DNA of 64,000 nt, taken from the NCBI GenBank assembly GCA_949130495.1, contig OX422213.1:202485660-202549659 (forward strand), given 5' to 3'. The position numbers were made by a program, and so were the translations under genes. The notes beneath the pieces are model-generated. The model did not search any database and was not told where the DNA came from. It saw only the letters and a list, made by a program, of their open reading frames with translations. Shown piece after piece: positions 1 to 12,578 of the stretch. This DNA is from Sambucus nigra (Eukaryota; Streptophyta; Magnoliopsida; Dipsacales; Adoxaceae). Within the stretch, counting starts at the first letter, position 1; each line of letters starts with the position of its first letter.

Positions 1-780
1 AACCGATCCTCCCCGAATCGATCCGCCCAAGAAGTAAAAGAATCGATTCGGATTCCAGGCAGACCGAAACGCAGGAGGACCGGACCGGTCAACCTGTCGA
101 GTTTTAATTTTTTAAACTTCCTCTAATGGGGAGTCCTAGTGCAGCTAAAACTCTTGAAGTTTTGTAGGGTATTTAAACCCATTTTATTATCATTCTTAGT
201 ACGAAGAATTTAGCTAATTTTCCATTCTTTCTGTAGAAAGCCTAGTTTGGAGATAGCTTACAATTTTAATTCCAAGATTGAAGATTGTTCATATTTTAGT
301 GATTACTAGTAATTGTAGTTAATGATTTGAATGTTTTGGTAAGATTAGTAAGTAAGTTCTTCAGTTTAATTATCTGTTTACATCATTCTACAAATTTTCT
401 TTAGTTTAATCATGATTTCCTACAATTCCAAACTTGTTTTCATCAATACACTAGGGTTGGGGGATTGTATTCCCCTCTTATTTTTCTCATGATATAGTTT
501 AAAGTTTTAAATCATTCTTCATCAGTATTTTAGGTAATTTAGAATAGTTGCATCTCTTTCATAATTTCAAAATTTCATTTAGTTGTAGTCCATTCCCAAA
601 ACCAATCATCTTTTCATTTCTTTTTAGATTCAGAGTTAGGATTTCTTCGTCTATCCAACGTCGTTACAATTCCATTGTCCTATTTCCCTGTGGATACGAT
701 CCCGACTTACCGAGTTTATTACTAATGCGACAGGCTTGCACTTGAGCCTAGAGAGTACGCACTTCTGAGACACATTATTA
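1..780 (+). mobile_element. LTR-like 3' segment of an unidentified gypsy-type element
   Basis: No coding potential is seen. A TATA-like gtatttaaaccc sits at about 169-180. It is followed by long T-rich stretches, and by tccctgtggatacgatcccg at 685-704, a phrase I associate with the 3' part of plant gypsy LTRs (recall, not a search). The first 100 bases carry several accgatcc/gaatcgatt/ccggaccggtc half-sites, like those in the LTRs of elements D and A. The left boundary lies outside the window and the right boundary is unclear. It could equally be non-LTR spacer. Confidence 0.3.
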
Positions 781-799
781 GTCGCGTCAATCCTATAGT

Positions 800-1640
800 C
801 ATGAATGAGGCCTTCCCCCATGTGGCTTGGGTTACTAGCCTTCAACAGATGAAATCAAAGAACTCTAGCGACCAAGACTGGAAAAAGGCTTATAAGATAA
901 AATGACTATATCGAGAGACTTTTTAAACGAAAGATTTATCAAGAAGGGTGGAAATTTCCTTTTTGTGGCTTCCCTGAATCGTGGTATGACCATGTTAACA
1001 AGAAGATGAAATCAGGGTTGGAAATCTTCTTTCAGACAATAACTCTTAGGCCAAAGATTGCAGACATAAAGTGCAACCTCTCACCAAGAAAGTTGTGACA
1101 ACTACCAAAGCCTCTGAGGAAAGTGATTTTGAAGAGTCATTCGACCTACTAACACTGGTGACGAGTCTCTGCATGATTCATTCATATAATGCATCGTTGA
1201 ACCCGTCCACTCATATCAAGTTGTTGACATGCCTCTCCTCAACGAGAAGGTCGTACATATCCAACCTACTTAGATTCAATCTAACCTTGTTGTTTACCCT
1301 TTCCAAGTCTCTTCACCTACTATTATTTTTCCTTTTTCTGATATTAACGTAACTGAGGCCACCTTTGATGAGGTTCTCAATGTTGTCTTTATTAAAAATT
1401 AAATAAATGAGGATTTTGATTGTCGTGTTATGCCTTACATTAATTATCTTGATCATAACTATTTAGTGATGATGATTTTAAAAATGAATAGTTCTTAACT
1501 GATCTTAATAAGGAGAATAACAAACAACATAATCATGTTCAAATTAATGATTATGAGACGGTTGTTATTAATCTCAATTTTAGTAGCCATAAGCGCGGGA
1601 TTAGAATAGGGTCCACCTGTAGCGAGCATGAGCATGTGTA
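800..1640 (+). pseudogene. Decayed gag/protease region of Tat-lineage gypsy element 1
   Basis: This stretch lies directly upstream of the reverse-transcriptase remnant in the same orientation. Short plus-frame pieces are readable, such as SDINVTEATFDEVLNV near 1340-1385, resembling the spacer between gag/protease and RT of Tat elements. No CCHC box and no DSG/DTG protease site can be identified. Stops are frequent and no start codon can be proposed. The assignment rests mainly on position. Confidence 0.35.
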
Positions 1641-1649
1641 GTTTGAAGA

Positions 1650-2540
1650 GATACTTAAAGAATTCATGGATGTCTTCGTATGGTCCTATGATGACATGCT
1701 CGATATTAACCCAAAAATAACTCAACATGAGATCTCGACAATACCAGAATGCAAGCCGATCAAACAGAAGCTAAGGAAGCTCCACACCAAATGGTCTCTC
1801 AAAGTCAAAGAGGAAGTGGTCAAACAGTTGAACGTGGATTTCATTAGCGTAATCAAATATTCTACATGGATCGCCAATAACGTTCACGTGCCGAAGTCGG
1901 GAGGATAAGTCTGCATGTGCGTCGACTACTAAAATTTGAATAAAGCATCCTTAAAATAAGATTACCCATTGCCTAACATCAATATGATTGTGTACAACAC
2001 AGTGACCCACACCCTCAAATCATTTGTCTATGGATTCGTCCGATATAACCAAACCAAGATTCACCCTGAACATCAAGAGAAAACCACCTTCGTCACCCCA
2101 TGGGGAACCTTTTACTATGCTGTTATGACATTCAGACTCAAAAATGTTGAGGCTACCTACCAAAGGGATGCCATAACCATCCTACATGACCTTATTCACA
2201 AGTAGGCAGAAGTCTACATAGACGATATGATCATTAAGTCTAAAACTCAGGAAGCTCATATTATCTCCCTTCGAAAGTTCTTCAAATGAGCTTGATAATA
2301 CCAGATGCGGATAAATTAACAAATGTGTTTTTGGCATCACAAAAGGAAAACTCTTGGGATTTATAGCCAGTGGGAAAGGAATCGAAGTAGACCCTGTCAA
2401 GTCAAAAGACATACTTGAGATGCCACCACCACGAATGGTGAAGCAATTCAAAGGATTCCTAGGTAAACTAAAGTACATCAATCGCTTCATCAGTCGGCTG
2501 ACTTCTATATGTGAACCCATTTTGAAACTTCGCTGAAAGG
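1650..2540 (+). pseudogene. Reverse transcriptase, Tat-lineage Ty3/gypsy, element 1 (degenerate)
   Basis: Plus-strand frames collectively read as an RT domain. The pre-RT motif DVFVWSYDDM lies at ~1666-1695. It is followed by KQKLRKL, KEEVVKQLN and a finger region ending VCMCVDY. The palm begins LPNI at ~1972, then GFVRYNQTKI, PWGTFYYAV and LKNVEATYQR. The catalytic box reads VYIDDMI at ~2212-2232, so both aspartates are retained. The thumb/connection has GFLGKLKYINRFI at ~2451-2490. At least four in-frame stops and several frame changes break it. In the family this enzyme copies genomic RNA in virus-like particles; this copy cannot encode an intact protein. Confidence 0.85.
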
Positions 2541-3640
2541 ATTTAACTAAAGTCTAGAATGAGGCCTGCCAAAAAGCCTTTGACCGAATCAAGCAATACC
2601 TCACCTGAATTCCGATGCTTATGCCTTCGCGGCCAGGTCTCCTCCTAATCTTGTACTTGACCATAAAAGATACCGCAACAAGGCTTTGCTAGCCTAATAT
2701 ATTAAAGAATCCTATAAAGAAAGACTCGTCTATTACTCCAGTTAGAAACTAGCCGGGTACGAAGTCAACTACACTGCTTTGGAGAAAACATTTATAGCCC
2801 TGGTTTGGGTCACATAGCAATTATGGAACTATAGGCTTTCCCTCCCTATCAGACTAATATCTCGTATGGATCCCATCAAGTAATTGCTAGAAAAGCCCGC
2901 TCTGTCCAACTGAATGGCCCATTGGTTGAAATTTTTAGCCGAGTTTTATATTATGTACGTAACGTCGAAAGCAATGAAATGGAGATCTATCTTCGACTAC
3001 CTTGATGATTACCTTATGTAAGGGAGCGATGTTTTGGTCTCTGAATTCCCGATTGATGATATTCTTTGCACCTCTCAGGAGGTCCTTATATGGAATATGT
3101 TCTTTGATAGCGAATCTAATAAGAAAGGATGCGTCATTAATGACTCTCACACCCCCATTGAATCAAACTAGATTTCCCATGCACTAAAAACAAGACTGAG
3201 TATGAGGCATGCGCTGCCGTCCTCAAGATCTCCCTTAAGAAAGGAATTTAACAACTAGACATCTACTGAGACTCTTCCCTCATTATTGGCCAAATCCTCA
3301 GAAAATGGAAAGCCAAAGGTGAGAAGCTCCTACCCTTCCATGCCCATTTAGAAAAGATGGCCTCCCAGTTCAAAGACTTCACATTCCACTACTTCCCTCG
3401 TGCAAAGAATAGCCTAGTTGATGCCTTTGCTACCTTGGCCTCCAAGGTTGACATGCCTCAGGGAATAACAATGGCCCCTTTCCTAGTTCAGAAACAAGCT
3501 ATGCCCACCCATTGCTACCACATTGAACTCATTATTGAGGAAGATTCTGATATGGTGGGGTTATGGTACTATGACATTTGGTGCCTCCTTAAACATGGTA
3601 GATATCCCTAAGACTCCAATAATAAAGACCGTGCGATCCT
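2541..3640 (+). pseudogene. RNase H plus additional RNase H (aRNH) of element 1 (degenerate)
   Basis: The first part carries broken remains of the ordinary gypsy RNase H; the stretch at ~2765-2815 reads like the family's SLEKACLALVWA-type segment. The second part shows the second RNase H typical of the Tat lineage: KTEYEACAAVLKISLKKGI at ~3186-3245, then SSLIIGQI and FHYFPRAKNSLVDAFATLAS at ~3382-3445. The EYEA motif and the terminal ...DA.ATLAS motif are the recognisable hallmarks. Several stop codons interrupt it. Dual RNase H is known for Ogre/Tat elements, and its presence supports the lineage call. Confidence 0.75.
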
Positions 3641-4410
3641 TTACAAATTAGTTTCCCGATATATCATCTACGACAAACCAATGTTCAAGAAAAACTTCAA
3701 TGGTACCCATTTGCACTGCATAGCAGGGCAAATTTTGAATAAATGATGCAAAAAATCCATAATGGGCAATGCGATCCCCATATGAACGGTCACATGCTTG
3801 CAAAAAAGAACATCCGTCAAGCGTATTATTGGACCACCAAGGTTCAACATTGCACTGCCTATGTTAAAAAATGCCTCAAATGCCAGCAGTTTTCCAACCT
3901 CCAACACTTACCTCCGTGAGAACTATACAACATGAACTCTCCCTAGCCCTTATCCACCTAGGGCATTGACATCATAGGGAAGGTTACTGCCAAAGCTTCA
4001 AATGGATATGAACCATTCTTGTCGCCATTGATTACTTCACCAAATGGGCCGAACTCGTGTCATGCACAGTGCTGAATGCCAAGAAAGTGTCCAAGTTTGT
4101 CAGAAGGAACATCATCTTGTGACACGGAGTTCCCCACAAGATATTATCAGATAATGGACTCCACTTTAAAACTGAGGTCACAGAACTAGTCAATGAGCAC
4201 AGGATTGAGAGACATGAATCTTCTCCCTACCGACCCCAAATCAATGGTGCTATCGAAGCCACTAAGAAAAGCCTCAAAACCATAATTAGCAAGATGATTG
4301 AGAATTGTAGCAATTCTCTCAAGAGGTACCTTATGTTCATATACCTCAATGGAGAAGAGATAGCGCATCCAATAAACCTGGATCGTCTCAAGAAAATTTA
4401 TCCTTAGTCT
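3641..4410 (+). pseudogene. Integrase of element 1 (degenerate, internal deletion)
   Basis: An HHCC-type zinc region is visible at ~3780-3900 (GYYW-like QAYYWTTKV, then CLKCQQFS). The catalytic core has its first aspartate in VAIDYFTKWAEL (~4021-4056) and its second in SDNGLHFKTEV (~4147-4180). The third acidic position lies in the segment NGAIEATKKSLK (~4235-4275). After ~4310 the reading jumps to a C-terminal tail, YLNGEEIAHPIN.DRLKKIYP, ending at ~4408. This suggests that most of the C-terminal integrase domain was deleted. One TGA lies between the core motifs. The protein would have inserted the cDNA into chromosomes. Confidence 0.82.
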
Positions 4411-4900
4411 GAAATATCGGTGCGCTATGACTCTTCTCATCCCCAGTTATTTTAAAAAAAATCTCCATTTCCCCAAAACTACATGGGGCCTGATCCCCTC
4501 AAAAACATTTTCTTTTTAAAATGAGACTCATGAAAATTTACAAAAACCCCAAAGGTATGTAGGCAGCCCATACATGGGTCCAGTCCCCTTATTATTCATA
4601 AAATTCTATTCTTCTCTAACCTCTGAGGACAACGATCCATTTTATCTTTTACATGAACAAAAGGATTATGTATGAGTTAGCGATTGGTATAGATATTCAA
4701 ATGAAAAACTCATTAAGAGGCACAATAAAATATGAATACAGTGATGTTACATAAAGTATCAGCGAAGGGAGTTAAACAAACTACCCCCTTTCACTAACTA
4801 AACCATTCTTAAACAAACCTAACCCTTACCAAGTTACACCAAAAATTATTCCAAAACCCCAAAAACATAAAACACTAAAATTTCCCTAGCTTCATAAAAA
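4411..4900. other. Post-pol spacer of element 1, no gene
   Basis: Non-coding stretch after the pol stop. The phrase aaaaccccaaaggtatgtaggcagcc near 4545-4570 is typical of the region downstream of Tat pol genes, as I recall it. Nothing else is identified. Confidence 0.4.
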
Positions 4901-6099
4901 AAATCACAAAAGCTTCGCATAACATTGCCTTCAACTGCCCGACACCCCCGCTTCATCATCATTTTTGTCCCCCGGAGGTCCCCAAGTATCCACTTCTAGT
5001 TAATTCTACATATGTGCCCCATGGAGTTGTACGCGACAAAATCACAACACCTTCCTCCATGGTGTCAAAAAAAACAAACCACATTTGGCGGGTCTCTTTT
5101 TCTATCATTTTCTCTACTACCCTCTTCTATAACCAATTCAGGTAGTCCTCAAACACATGACAAGCCATTTTTATAGATTATGACAGATGGTAGACGGTCA
5201 ATGATGCTGCCACAAGGATCCTAGCATGATCCTCAATAATTCAATCAAGTCCTCTACTGGGAAGAAGTTCGTTATGTGAGAGGGCAACATTTATTCCCAC
5301 CCAACTTGGGGAAGAAGTCGCCAGGGGAAATAAAAGGAAGTATGAAGAAGTATAATAAATCGCACATACCGATACTCTCCCAGCTGCAAAATAGGCTCCA
5401 AGGCTCCCCGCTACAGAACTAACTAACGAAGACATCACAAACTAGTTAACCTAGTTCTCTACCGATGGGACAAAATTAAAGTAATACCGGACAAATAAAT
5501 TAGGCACCCCTACCAAGGGATACTCAAGAGGGGTCTTCAGACAAAATGTCTCTACAAGACACATGAACAACATTATCGGGTTCCAACTTCAAAAAGTCTG
5601 AGCGACCCTCTTTCCAATCATTAAGACCGTTCACAGTCTCAGCCAGCACCATTTCCATAAGATTATAGCGGTAAGACATCCAAACCATTATCACGACCAC
5701 TTGGGGAACCGCTGTTAGTTCCATGTGACCAATAAAAGCCTCGTAGGTGGCCCAAGGCAACAGCTCCATCGAATCCATCATCCTCAAAACCCCTCATGCG
5801 CACTGAATACATAACCGCCCGAAGAGAAGTAATCCCTCCATTAACAAGCAGTCGAGTCACCGAATGCAAAATATTAAGCAATTTCGCTAAAAATGCTCAG
5901 GGAGAACGGGAAAAATCGGGCATAGCCGTCGCCACACTAGGGATGACCCCTAACATGGATGAGAATTCTTCGTAGGCAGGACAAACCTTATTTAGGCCAA
6001 AATGGAAGACAGGGTCCTTAGGATACTAGAAATGTACCACCGCTGCTAACAAGTTCTAGTGTTTGGATCGATTGCATCATAGAGAATGGGAAGATCCAT
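4900..6099 (-). pseudogene. Antisense gene 1b of Tat element 1, DUF7745/plant-mobile-domain-like (degenerate)
   Basis: Read on the minus strand, the gene starts at an ATG at 6099 (MDLPILYDAIDPNTRTC). After frame changes it continues with a recognisable block: YPKDPVFHFGLNKVCPAYEEF, then LLPWATYEAFIGHM (~5765), MSYRYNLMEMVLA and DFLKLEPDN. A C-terminal stretch GDLRGTKMMMKRGCRA lies near 4960-5000. The order resembles the antisense ORFs of Tat retrotransposons (DUF7745/aminotransferase-like mobile domain), whose function is unknown. A TATA box lies ~75 bp upstream. Stops and frameshifts show that it is dead. The family call is by memory of motif style; a profile search would decide it. Confidence 0.5.
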
Positions 6100-6169
6100 T
6101 TGGGGAATAGGCAATGAGAAGCAAGAAGAGAAATTTAGGAATTGGTGGAGAAAGCACATCCCATACCCC

Positions 6170-6183
6170 TCCTTTTATACTCA
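6170..6183 (-). promoter_or_regulatory. TATA box for antisense gene 1b
   Basis: The minus strand reads tgagtataaaagg here, ~75 bp before the ATG at 6099. This is a normal plant distance once a ~30-bp TATA-to-start interval and a short leader are allowed. Confidence 0.5.
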
Positions 6184-6189
6184 AATTAT

Positions 6190-6900
6190 TGGTAAAAAAA
6201 CAAAATCTCTAGAAACCTGATTAATTCTCAGCCCTACATGAGTACACTGAAGTGAAAGAAAATGCAATCAAAGCCTAGGGAAGATTTAACTTGACCCCAT
6301 GCCGATAGGCATGTCAAGGGGTATGCCGATCGACACTGCCCTTATTTTGAAAAATTCTATCATTCTCTTTTTACCAAAATTAATTTCCAGTAAAAATCCT
6401 TATTTTGAAAAATTACCCCCAAGTCATTCCTTTTCAATTACTCATTTCATCTATTTTATTCTCCTCTAAAAATAATTTTCAAAATAAATCCTTACTCAAA
6501 AATCTTCTCCTTGAGTTAATTACTTTTATTCCCCATTTCTAAAATAATAATAAACAACATTTCTCCTTGCATTATAATTTTCATACTTATCTCTATCTTT
6601 GCAAAAAATAAACAATCTCAGTAGAAAATTAAAAGTTCATATATGATAAGTCACTAAATCAAGAAAAATGTCAAAAAAGGAAATGCATATTTTTCATGTA
6701 TATTTTGATTCACTTTGTTACATTTTTTAGAAAGAAAATAAAAATAAAAAATACAAACGGGACTCCGCCCAAACCCTCAACTTCCCCTCTCGGGACTTCA
6801 ACCTCTGTGACAAATGCGCTTTCCCCGACAACAACGGTGGATCCTCTATTTTAGGAACTTAAGCCCTCATCTAAGGTGGCACGAGGCACAAAGAAAGAAG
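6190..6900. other. AT-rich spacer between the two antisense genes
   Basis: Long A/T-rich runs with no open frame. I see no splice pair or repeat in it. Confidence 0.4.
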
Positions 6901-8912
6901 GAGCCTAATTCTCGATATAATCAGACATGGAGGCCATACAGTCCTTGATATCCCTCAGCTAATTGGTCCCAAACATACTGCAAGCAAAGAAGTAACAACA
7001 AAAGACAAATCAGTCAATAAAGAAGCAAAGAAGAGTCAACAAAATAAGAGAAAGAGATAGGATATACCTCAGGTCGGAGGGACTCATCCGTAAGCCCCAT
7101 CAACCCAGAACCGACGCATGAGGACGGTGTGGCACGTTCAGTATCTCCTCGCTACTCGGTCAAAAGTTGTAGGAAAAGAGAGTAACCTGAATGATTAGAG
7201 CCTCATCTATCGCCGTCGATGCTGACGTGCCATCGTCTGTGCTGTAGGACGATCCCATCAGTGTGCTAGTACCCCTGCCTAAATCTATGGCATGCGGAGG
7301 CATGTTCTACACATTATAGATACAGTAAGGCATCAATAAGCTCGTCACAAAATCTAAATAATTATATCTCTCCATTGTATCCGTATAGAGCTTATAGAAC
7401 TCACCGATCATCGTTTGTACCCGAGCATTGTCTGACATTTCACTCACCTATCTCATGTACATTAGAGTGATCACGGTGGGACCTCCACCTCCTCCTCCAC
7501 TATCTCCCTCACCACCCTCTCCCGTAGGTACGAAACGTACCCAAACTCATGCGCAATCAACCGTTGCATCTGCCCTGGTCACCCCCCCAGGGGTAGAAGG
7601 TCACCTGCAATCCCCAACAAAAAATCAATATATACTCAAGAAATGAAGTTGCCAAAAAGAACTCAGAAAAAGAACGAAAAATAACTTCGTCTCTTGTCAC
7701 AGTGTTTAAATCCCACCTCGCGTCTGGCAAAGATAAGGACTAATTCGACCGCCTATTGGACGTCTATCACCGGAACATCCAACAGAATTACCCCAATTCC
7801 TCATCCTTTAGGGCCATTAACCCTGCATTATTCCCGATCACCTCATAGAACCACGTCTGCAAAAAACAGGAATCAGCAGAAAATGAACCAAAGAAGAATG
7901 CAATGAGATGCATAAAAAAGAAAATAAATCCAAAGTTATGTCCAAAAGATGTGTGGATCCCCTAAAAGTTTGTCTATACGACTGATTAAAAGTATCCAAA
8001 TAAGAATATATGGACGCCAAGGACAAACTCCTCCAATCATACAACTGGACGTCAGTAATTGTCCTCAAATATGGCAAGAACTAAAGGTGGAGGATGTCAC
8101 CGCTCATCGCACCAAAAATCCAACCAATAAAAGAAAAATAAATAGACGGGCCATCTACCTCACCTGTAAACTATTTGACATATCCATCCTCCTCTTTAAA
8201 AACCTCTCTCTAAAAGCAGAAATGCAGATAGAATCTGCAGATATGATTCTCCCTACAACCCCTAACACTACCTACACTGCCTGCGATGTCACCCTTAACG
8301 TGCGATCCACCACTATCTAAAAACCCCCACAATCCACCCCAGTCAGCTGGTGGATGTCTATGGGAGCGACAGTCATCTTCCAAAGTCAAGATGAAAAGTA
8401 TGGGTGGTGTCTCACCATCTTTCCCCCGAAGCACACAACACTGCAGTAGAAAGTGGTATCTCATCCAAAGTCTGTGCCAAACGGCCAAAATCGGCATATG
8501 AAACCATACAGCGCACCACAACAGAGAGATTAACCAAACCTCCTTCAGCCTCATCATCCCCTAAGACCGAATGCTCGAAGGAGCTATGTCAGTCTACAAA
8601 CGAAGAACAAAAACCTTTCATTAGAATAAAGAACAAAGAGAACAATAAATTAGAATACCAAAGGTCACCGACTTACATAGCCACAAGGGTTCTTTACCCT
8701 AGACGAATGGTGGTATGCAGGATCACATAGTAGGATACATTCATCAGTTGCATATCACATAGTAGGATATGCTCATCACCTATAGGCTCGAACAAATCAA
8801 AGGCATTATCATTGCCTAATGCAAGGGGCACCCAAGACTTCCACTCCAAGCTAGCCCAGTCATCAACGGCCAACCACTCAATGTTGTATCCCTCGCTTAA
8901 AGAACCATCCAT
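6900..8912 (-). pseudogene. Antisense gene 1a of Tat element 1, intron-containing remnant
   Basis: A minus-strand ATG at 8912 opens an acidic N-terminus (MDGSLSEGYNIEWLAVDDW...). Downstream on the minus strand there are good splice signals. There is a donor gtaagtc near 8673, and acceptors after pyrimidine tracts near 8165 (tagtttacag), 7858 (ttttttgcag) and 6973 (tttgcttgcag). Another donor, gtatatcc, lies near 7068. Frames between them are short and broken, so exon borders cannot be fixed. I do not recognise the product. By position it belongs to the extra genes that Tat elements carry between pol and the 3' LTR. Confidence 0.4.
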
Positions 8913-9008
8913 TTGAAGTCTTGAAGCAAAAATAACTTAGGAACTATTTTTAAAGAGAAAGCAGAAGATTTAAATGCTTGAAGATATGAAAAATGGGTAA
9001 CGATTGTC

Positions 9009-9023
9009 CCCTTTTATATAAGG
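9009..9023 (-). promoter_or_regulatory. TATA box for antisense gene 1a
   Basis: The minus strand reads ccttatataaaag, ~100 bp upstream of the ATG at 8912. It supports transcription toward lower coordinates, opposite to the retrotransposon genome. Confidence 0.5.
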
Positions 9024-9029
9024 CTAAGG

Positions 9030-9511
9030 GGTCTGTCGATCGGTAACCCCCTGACCATATTAATCGGCAGCCACCTTTTCCTCTTCCCAAGGAAGCCCAG
9101 GAGTCTGTGCCATTTCCAATTGACATCCTCTTAAGATTGCCTATTGATATCCCCTTTCAAATTTTGTATAAAAAATATGAGAAAAATATCAAAAAATCCA
9201 TAAATTGCTCAAATAATTCCCTATAATCCTTGAAAAATATTATATAACATCATTTTCCACAAGAAAACCATTTTTGGTACATTAAGACCCCCCTTAAACA
9301 CTCAAAATCCCCAACATAATTAATCTTACACTCTCATCCTCAGTATACTACACGGAAGAACCAATGATGTGCCTTCATCAAAGTCATCTACAATCTTCCA
9401 ATTAACATCCCAAAACTAAAACATTCGCTAGTTAAGTTTCAAGACAAAATAATCCCTAGCAGAACCACAAGTGGACTTGATCTCTCAAGATAATTCAAAT
9501 TTCTCCAGGAT
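9030..9511. other. Non-coding spacer before the tandem arrays
   Basis: Nothing gene-like is seen. It joins the antisense promoter to the 48-bp array. Confidence 0.4.
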
Positions 9512-10420
9512 AACTTAAGGTCCTCGGAATCATTCTCGACCCGCAGAATTGGTCGTTACAGCTTAAGGTCCTCAGAATTGACCTCGGTCCTTAGTATTAG
9601 TCACCATAACTTAGGATCCTCATCATTGACCCTGGATCGTAGAATTGGTCGTTATAACTCTTGGTTCAAAGAATTGACCACGACCCACAGAATTGGTCCT
9701 CACAACTTTAGGACCTCAAAATTGACCTTTTCCCACAAAATTGGTCTTCACAACTTTAGGTCCTTAAAATTAACCTCAGCCCTCATAATTATCATCATAA
9801 CTTTCTATCCTCAGAATTGATCTCGACCCGCAGAATTGGTCATTATAACTTAAGGTCCTTAAAATTGACCTCGTCCTTCAGAATTGGTCATCAAACTTAA
9901 AGTCCTCGGAATTGATCACGACCCGAAAAATTAGTCGTTACAATTTAAGGTCCTCGAAATTGAACTCAACCCTCAAAATTGGTCGTCACACCTTAAGGTC
10001 CTTGGAATTGACCTCAACCCTCAGAATTGGTCATCACAACTTTAGGTCCTCGTAATTGACCTTGTCAATTAAAATTAGTTGCTACAAATCTAGGTCCTCA
10101 GAATTGACCTCAACCCTCTAAATTGATCACCCACAACATCACTTTAGGTGCACAGAATCGACTTTGACCCGCCGAATTGGTCTCCCTATCCCTTTTAAAC
10201 CAATATTAACACATCTTTGACCTGTTAAATCGGTCATCCTAGTCTTCTTAGGTCCTCATAACTGACCTTGACTCGTTAAACCGGTCATCCTTGTCCCCTT
10301 AGGTCCTTAGAACTGACCACGGACCATTGAATTAGTCATCCTCATCCCCTTAGATCCTTCAAACTGATCTCGACACCCTGAATCGGTGAAATAAATACTC
10401 TAGGTCCACAGATTGGATCC
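9512..10420 (+). repeat. ~48-bp tandem array, about 18 degenerate copies
   Basis: The unit is roughly aacttaaggtcctcagaatt followed by gacctcgacccgcagaattg and gtcgttac. Each unit holds two related halves built round cagaattgacc and cagaattggtc, so a ~24-bp sub-period is visible. Copies are diverged by point changes but keep the period through ~900 bp. The array lies in the 3' untranslated part of element 1. Retand-type Tat elements are known to carry amplified tandem repeats here. Confidence 0.85.
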
Positions 10421-10589
10421 AAAATCCTCTTTCCTAATGTCGATATGGTGTCTATCATTCAATGGCCCTCACTTGTTCCAAGATCTCTTTTCGAGGGGCT
10501 CTCTGTAGTCACCCCGTCCTAGGACCCCCTAAGCACCCTAGCACTTATCCGTTCACTATAAACCCTAGGATATACTCTCACTACTGATC

Positions 10590-11470
10590 TAAAGGGCACT
10601 GAGTGCTCCTGGTCCCCATTTAACTTCGTTCAACTTACTCTTTTAAGTGGAAGCTCAATAAATATTTGAATGTATTTGAATCCCCTTTTCCAACAGTCCA
10701 CCCCTATGCGAATCGGCCTTACGGTATGGACAAACGAGTCATTTTATCCCAAAAATTGATCTAGAGGTCATCAGGCGCTCCTCGGCCCCATTGTCCCCAA
10801 TAAAATTCCTTTTCAAAGCAAAATCTCAATAAATATTCGAAAGGATTTGAATCCCCTTTACAACGGTCCTCCTTGTGCGCAAATCGGCCTTACGGTACGG
10901 ACAAATAATCCATTTTACCCCAAAAATTGATTTAGAGGCCATCGGGAGCTACAAAGCCCCGTTTGACCCCGGTTAACTCTTTAGTCTGAATAAAGATGTG
11001 AATCTTCAAATATCGCTGAATAACCTTTCCAACGGTCTGCCCTGTGCATGAATCAGCCTTACGGTACGAACAAACGACCATTTTTACTTCAAAGGGTCAC
11101 CGGGTACTTCTGCACCCCATTTGACCTTGGTCAACATTCCTAACTGAATAAAGTAGAAATGAAATATTTAAGGGCTATGAATACCATTTCCAATGATTCA
11201 TCCCATGTGAAAATTGGCCTTACTATTTAGACGAACGATTTATTTTCCTTCAAAAATTTCCTATCGGGTGTTCAATGGACGCTTCCAGGACCCGTTCGAC
11301 CTTGGCCAACTCCCAAAACTAGGAGTGACTTAATGGATTCTTAAAGTTCTCTGAATACCCTTTCCAATAGTCCACCCCTTGTATAATTCTGACATATGAT
11401 TATCATTTTACGACCATTTTTTCGAAAAATATGTCTCAAACTGTCGAATGGCACCCCTAGGACCCTATCT
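10590..11470 (+). repeat. ~170-bp tandem array, five copies
   Basis: The landmark aatcggccttacggta recurs at about 10711, 10882, 11051, 11212 and 11383 (last two degenerate), a spacing of 161-171 bp. Each unit also has a ccccatttgacc.tgg.caac segment, a tgaata.cc.tttccaa.ggtc segment and a caaacga.catttta segment. It directly follows the 48-bp array, so element 1 has two unrelated arrays in tandem. Confidence 0.85.
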
Positions 11471-12578
11471 ATCGGCAGTATGTCTGCGGTTTTATGTTGA
11501 TAAGCAGGTCAAGATCCCTATCGATCAACACCCCCTTGGAACTATAAATAAAGGCCATGACCTCACTTTGAAGATACCTCGAACATCCCTCTTAGCAATT
11601 CAGAGAACATTCTCTCGAATTCATAATTGTTCCACTATTGAAAATCCCATTTCCCACATTCCTTCCATCCTTTTCATCATCTTTTTAGTAAATTCTCACC
11701 CATCTCCTCGTACCACCATAACCTCATCATGATATCAGTGCATCTACAATAAAGATCCACTTTAAGTCTTTACAAAGGGGTCAAATTCTCTAGCCTTGTC
11801 TTTAAATTATCTTATTTTAGCATCAGTCACTTTATTTTTACTTCTAGTGCTTTATTTCATTACATCACATACCTTAACCTCAAACATTTATTATTAGTAT
11901 TTGCACATACTTTATTTTCATTAAAAAAATCCCAAAAATAAGAAAAAGAGGGTTTACCATAAATTCTAGAATAGTATTCTCAATATATATCCTCACAATT
12001 GAAGCACGTTTATCTCTACACACATATATAAGCGAAATCTCTCGTTTGGATTTATTGGTTAAACCCCAACCCACGTTATCTTAAAAATACATGGAATTTG
12101 ATGCCCCTTGGTCTATGTAGGCGTTATGGGTAAATCCTTAGACTTGATTCCTCCATTATACACATTTCTTACCTTTTTTATCATATATTCTTAATATGCT
12201 TTCATGCATGTGTATTGTCTGGTATATGCATTTGTTATTCTATAATGACTTGTAAATTGACAAACGCTTACATTATATTTTGAATTACTATTTTAGGAAT
12301 ACTCCTAAGGATTAAATCACTATGCCTTTGTCCATGACGCGAGTTAAGTGATTCAATTCTCCATTTATATTATGCATACACTTCATGGAGTTTAACAAGA
12401 GAAGATTAACACATGATCGTGAGAGACCAAAAGGACGGGATGGGTGGCTAACACCTTCTTAATCCCTAACTTAGTCCCCAGACCCATAAACTACTTGACT
12501 TCTTAAGAATTTGTATCGTCCTTGATGTTGTTCTCTCAAGGTGGCAACATTTTTTTGCCTATGTTGTGCAAAATAGGC
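11471..12578 (+). mobile_element. Tat-type LTR (left border not resolved)
   Basis: The segment contains a TATA box (ctataaataaag, 11542-11553). Downstream is a phrase typical of Tat LTR ends: gggatgggtggctaacacc near 12437-12455, then ccctaacttagtcccca. It is immediately followed by a PBS-like tggcgactct. The presence of a PBS suggests the 5' LTR of an element whose body lay downstream and was then split by element A. The left end merges with the 170-bp array, so no TG start is assigned. Confidence 0.6.

Noticed and set aside
7428..7646. Plus-strand proline-rich frame (PPPPPPLSPSPPSP)
   Set aside because: Antisense to the minus-strand gene; low-complexity codon run without other support.
8210..8557. 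115-codon minus-strand frame as a single protein
   Set aside because: It runs across predicted splice sites of antisense gene 1a and shows no family motif; it is probably part exon, part intron.
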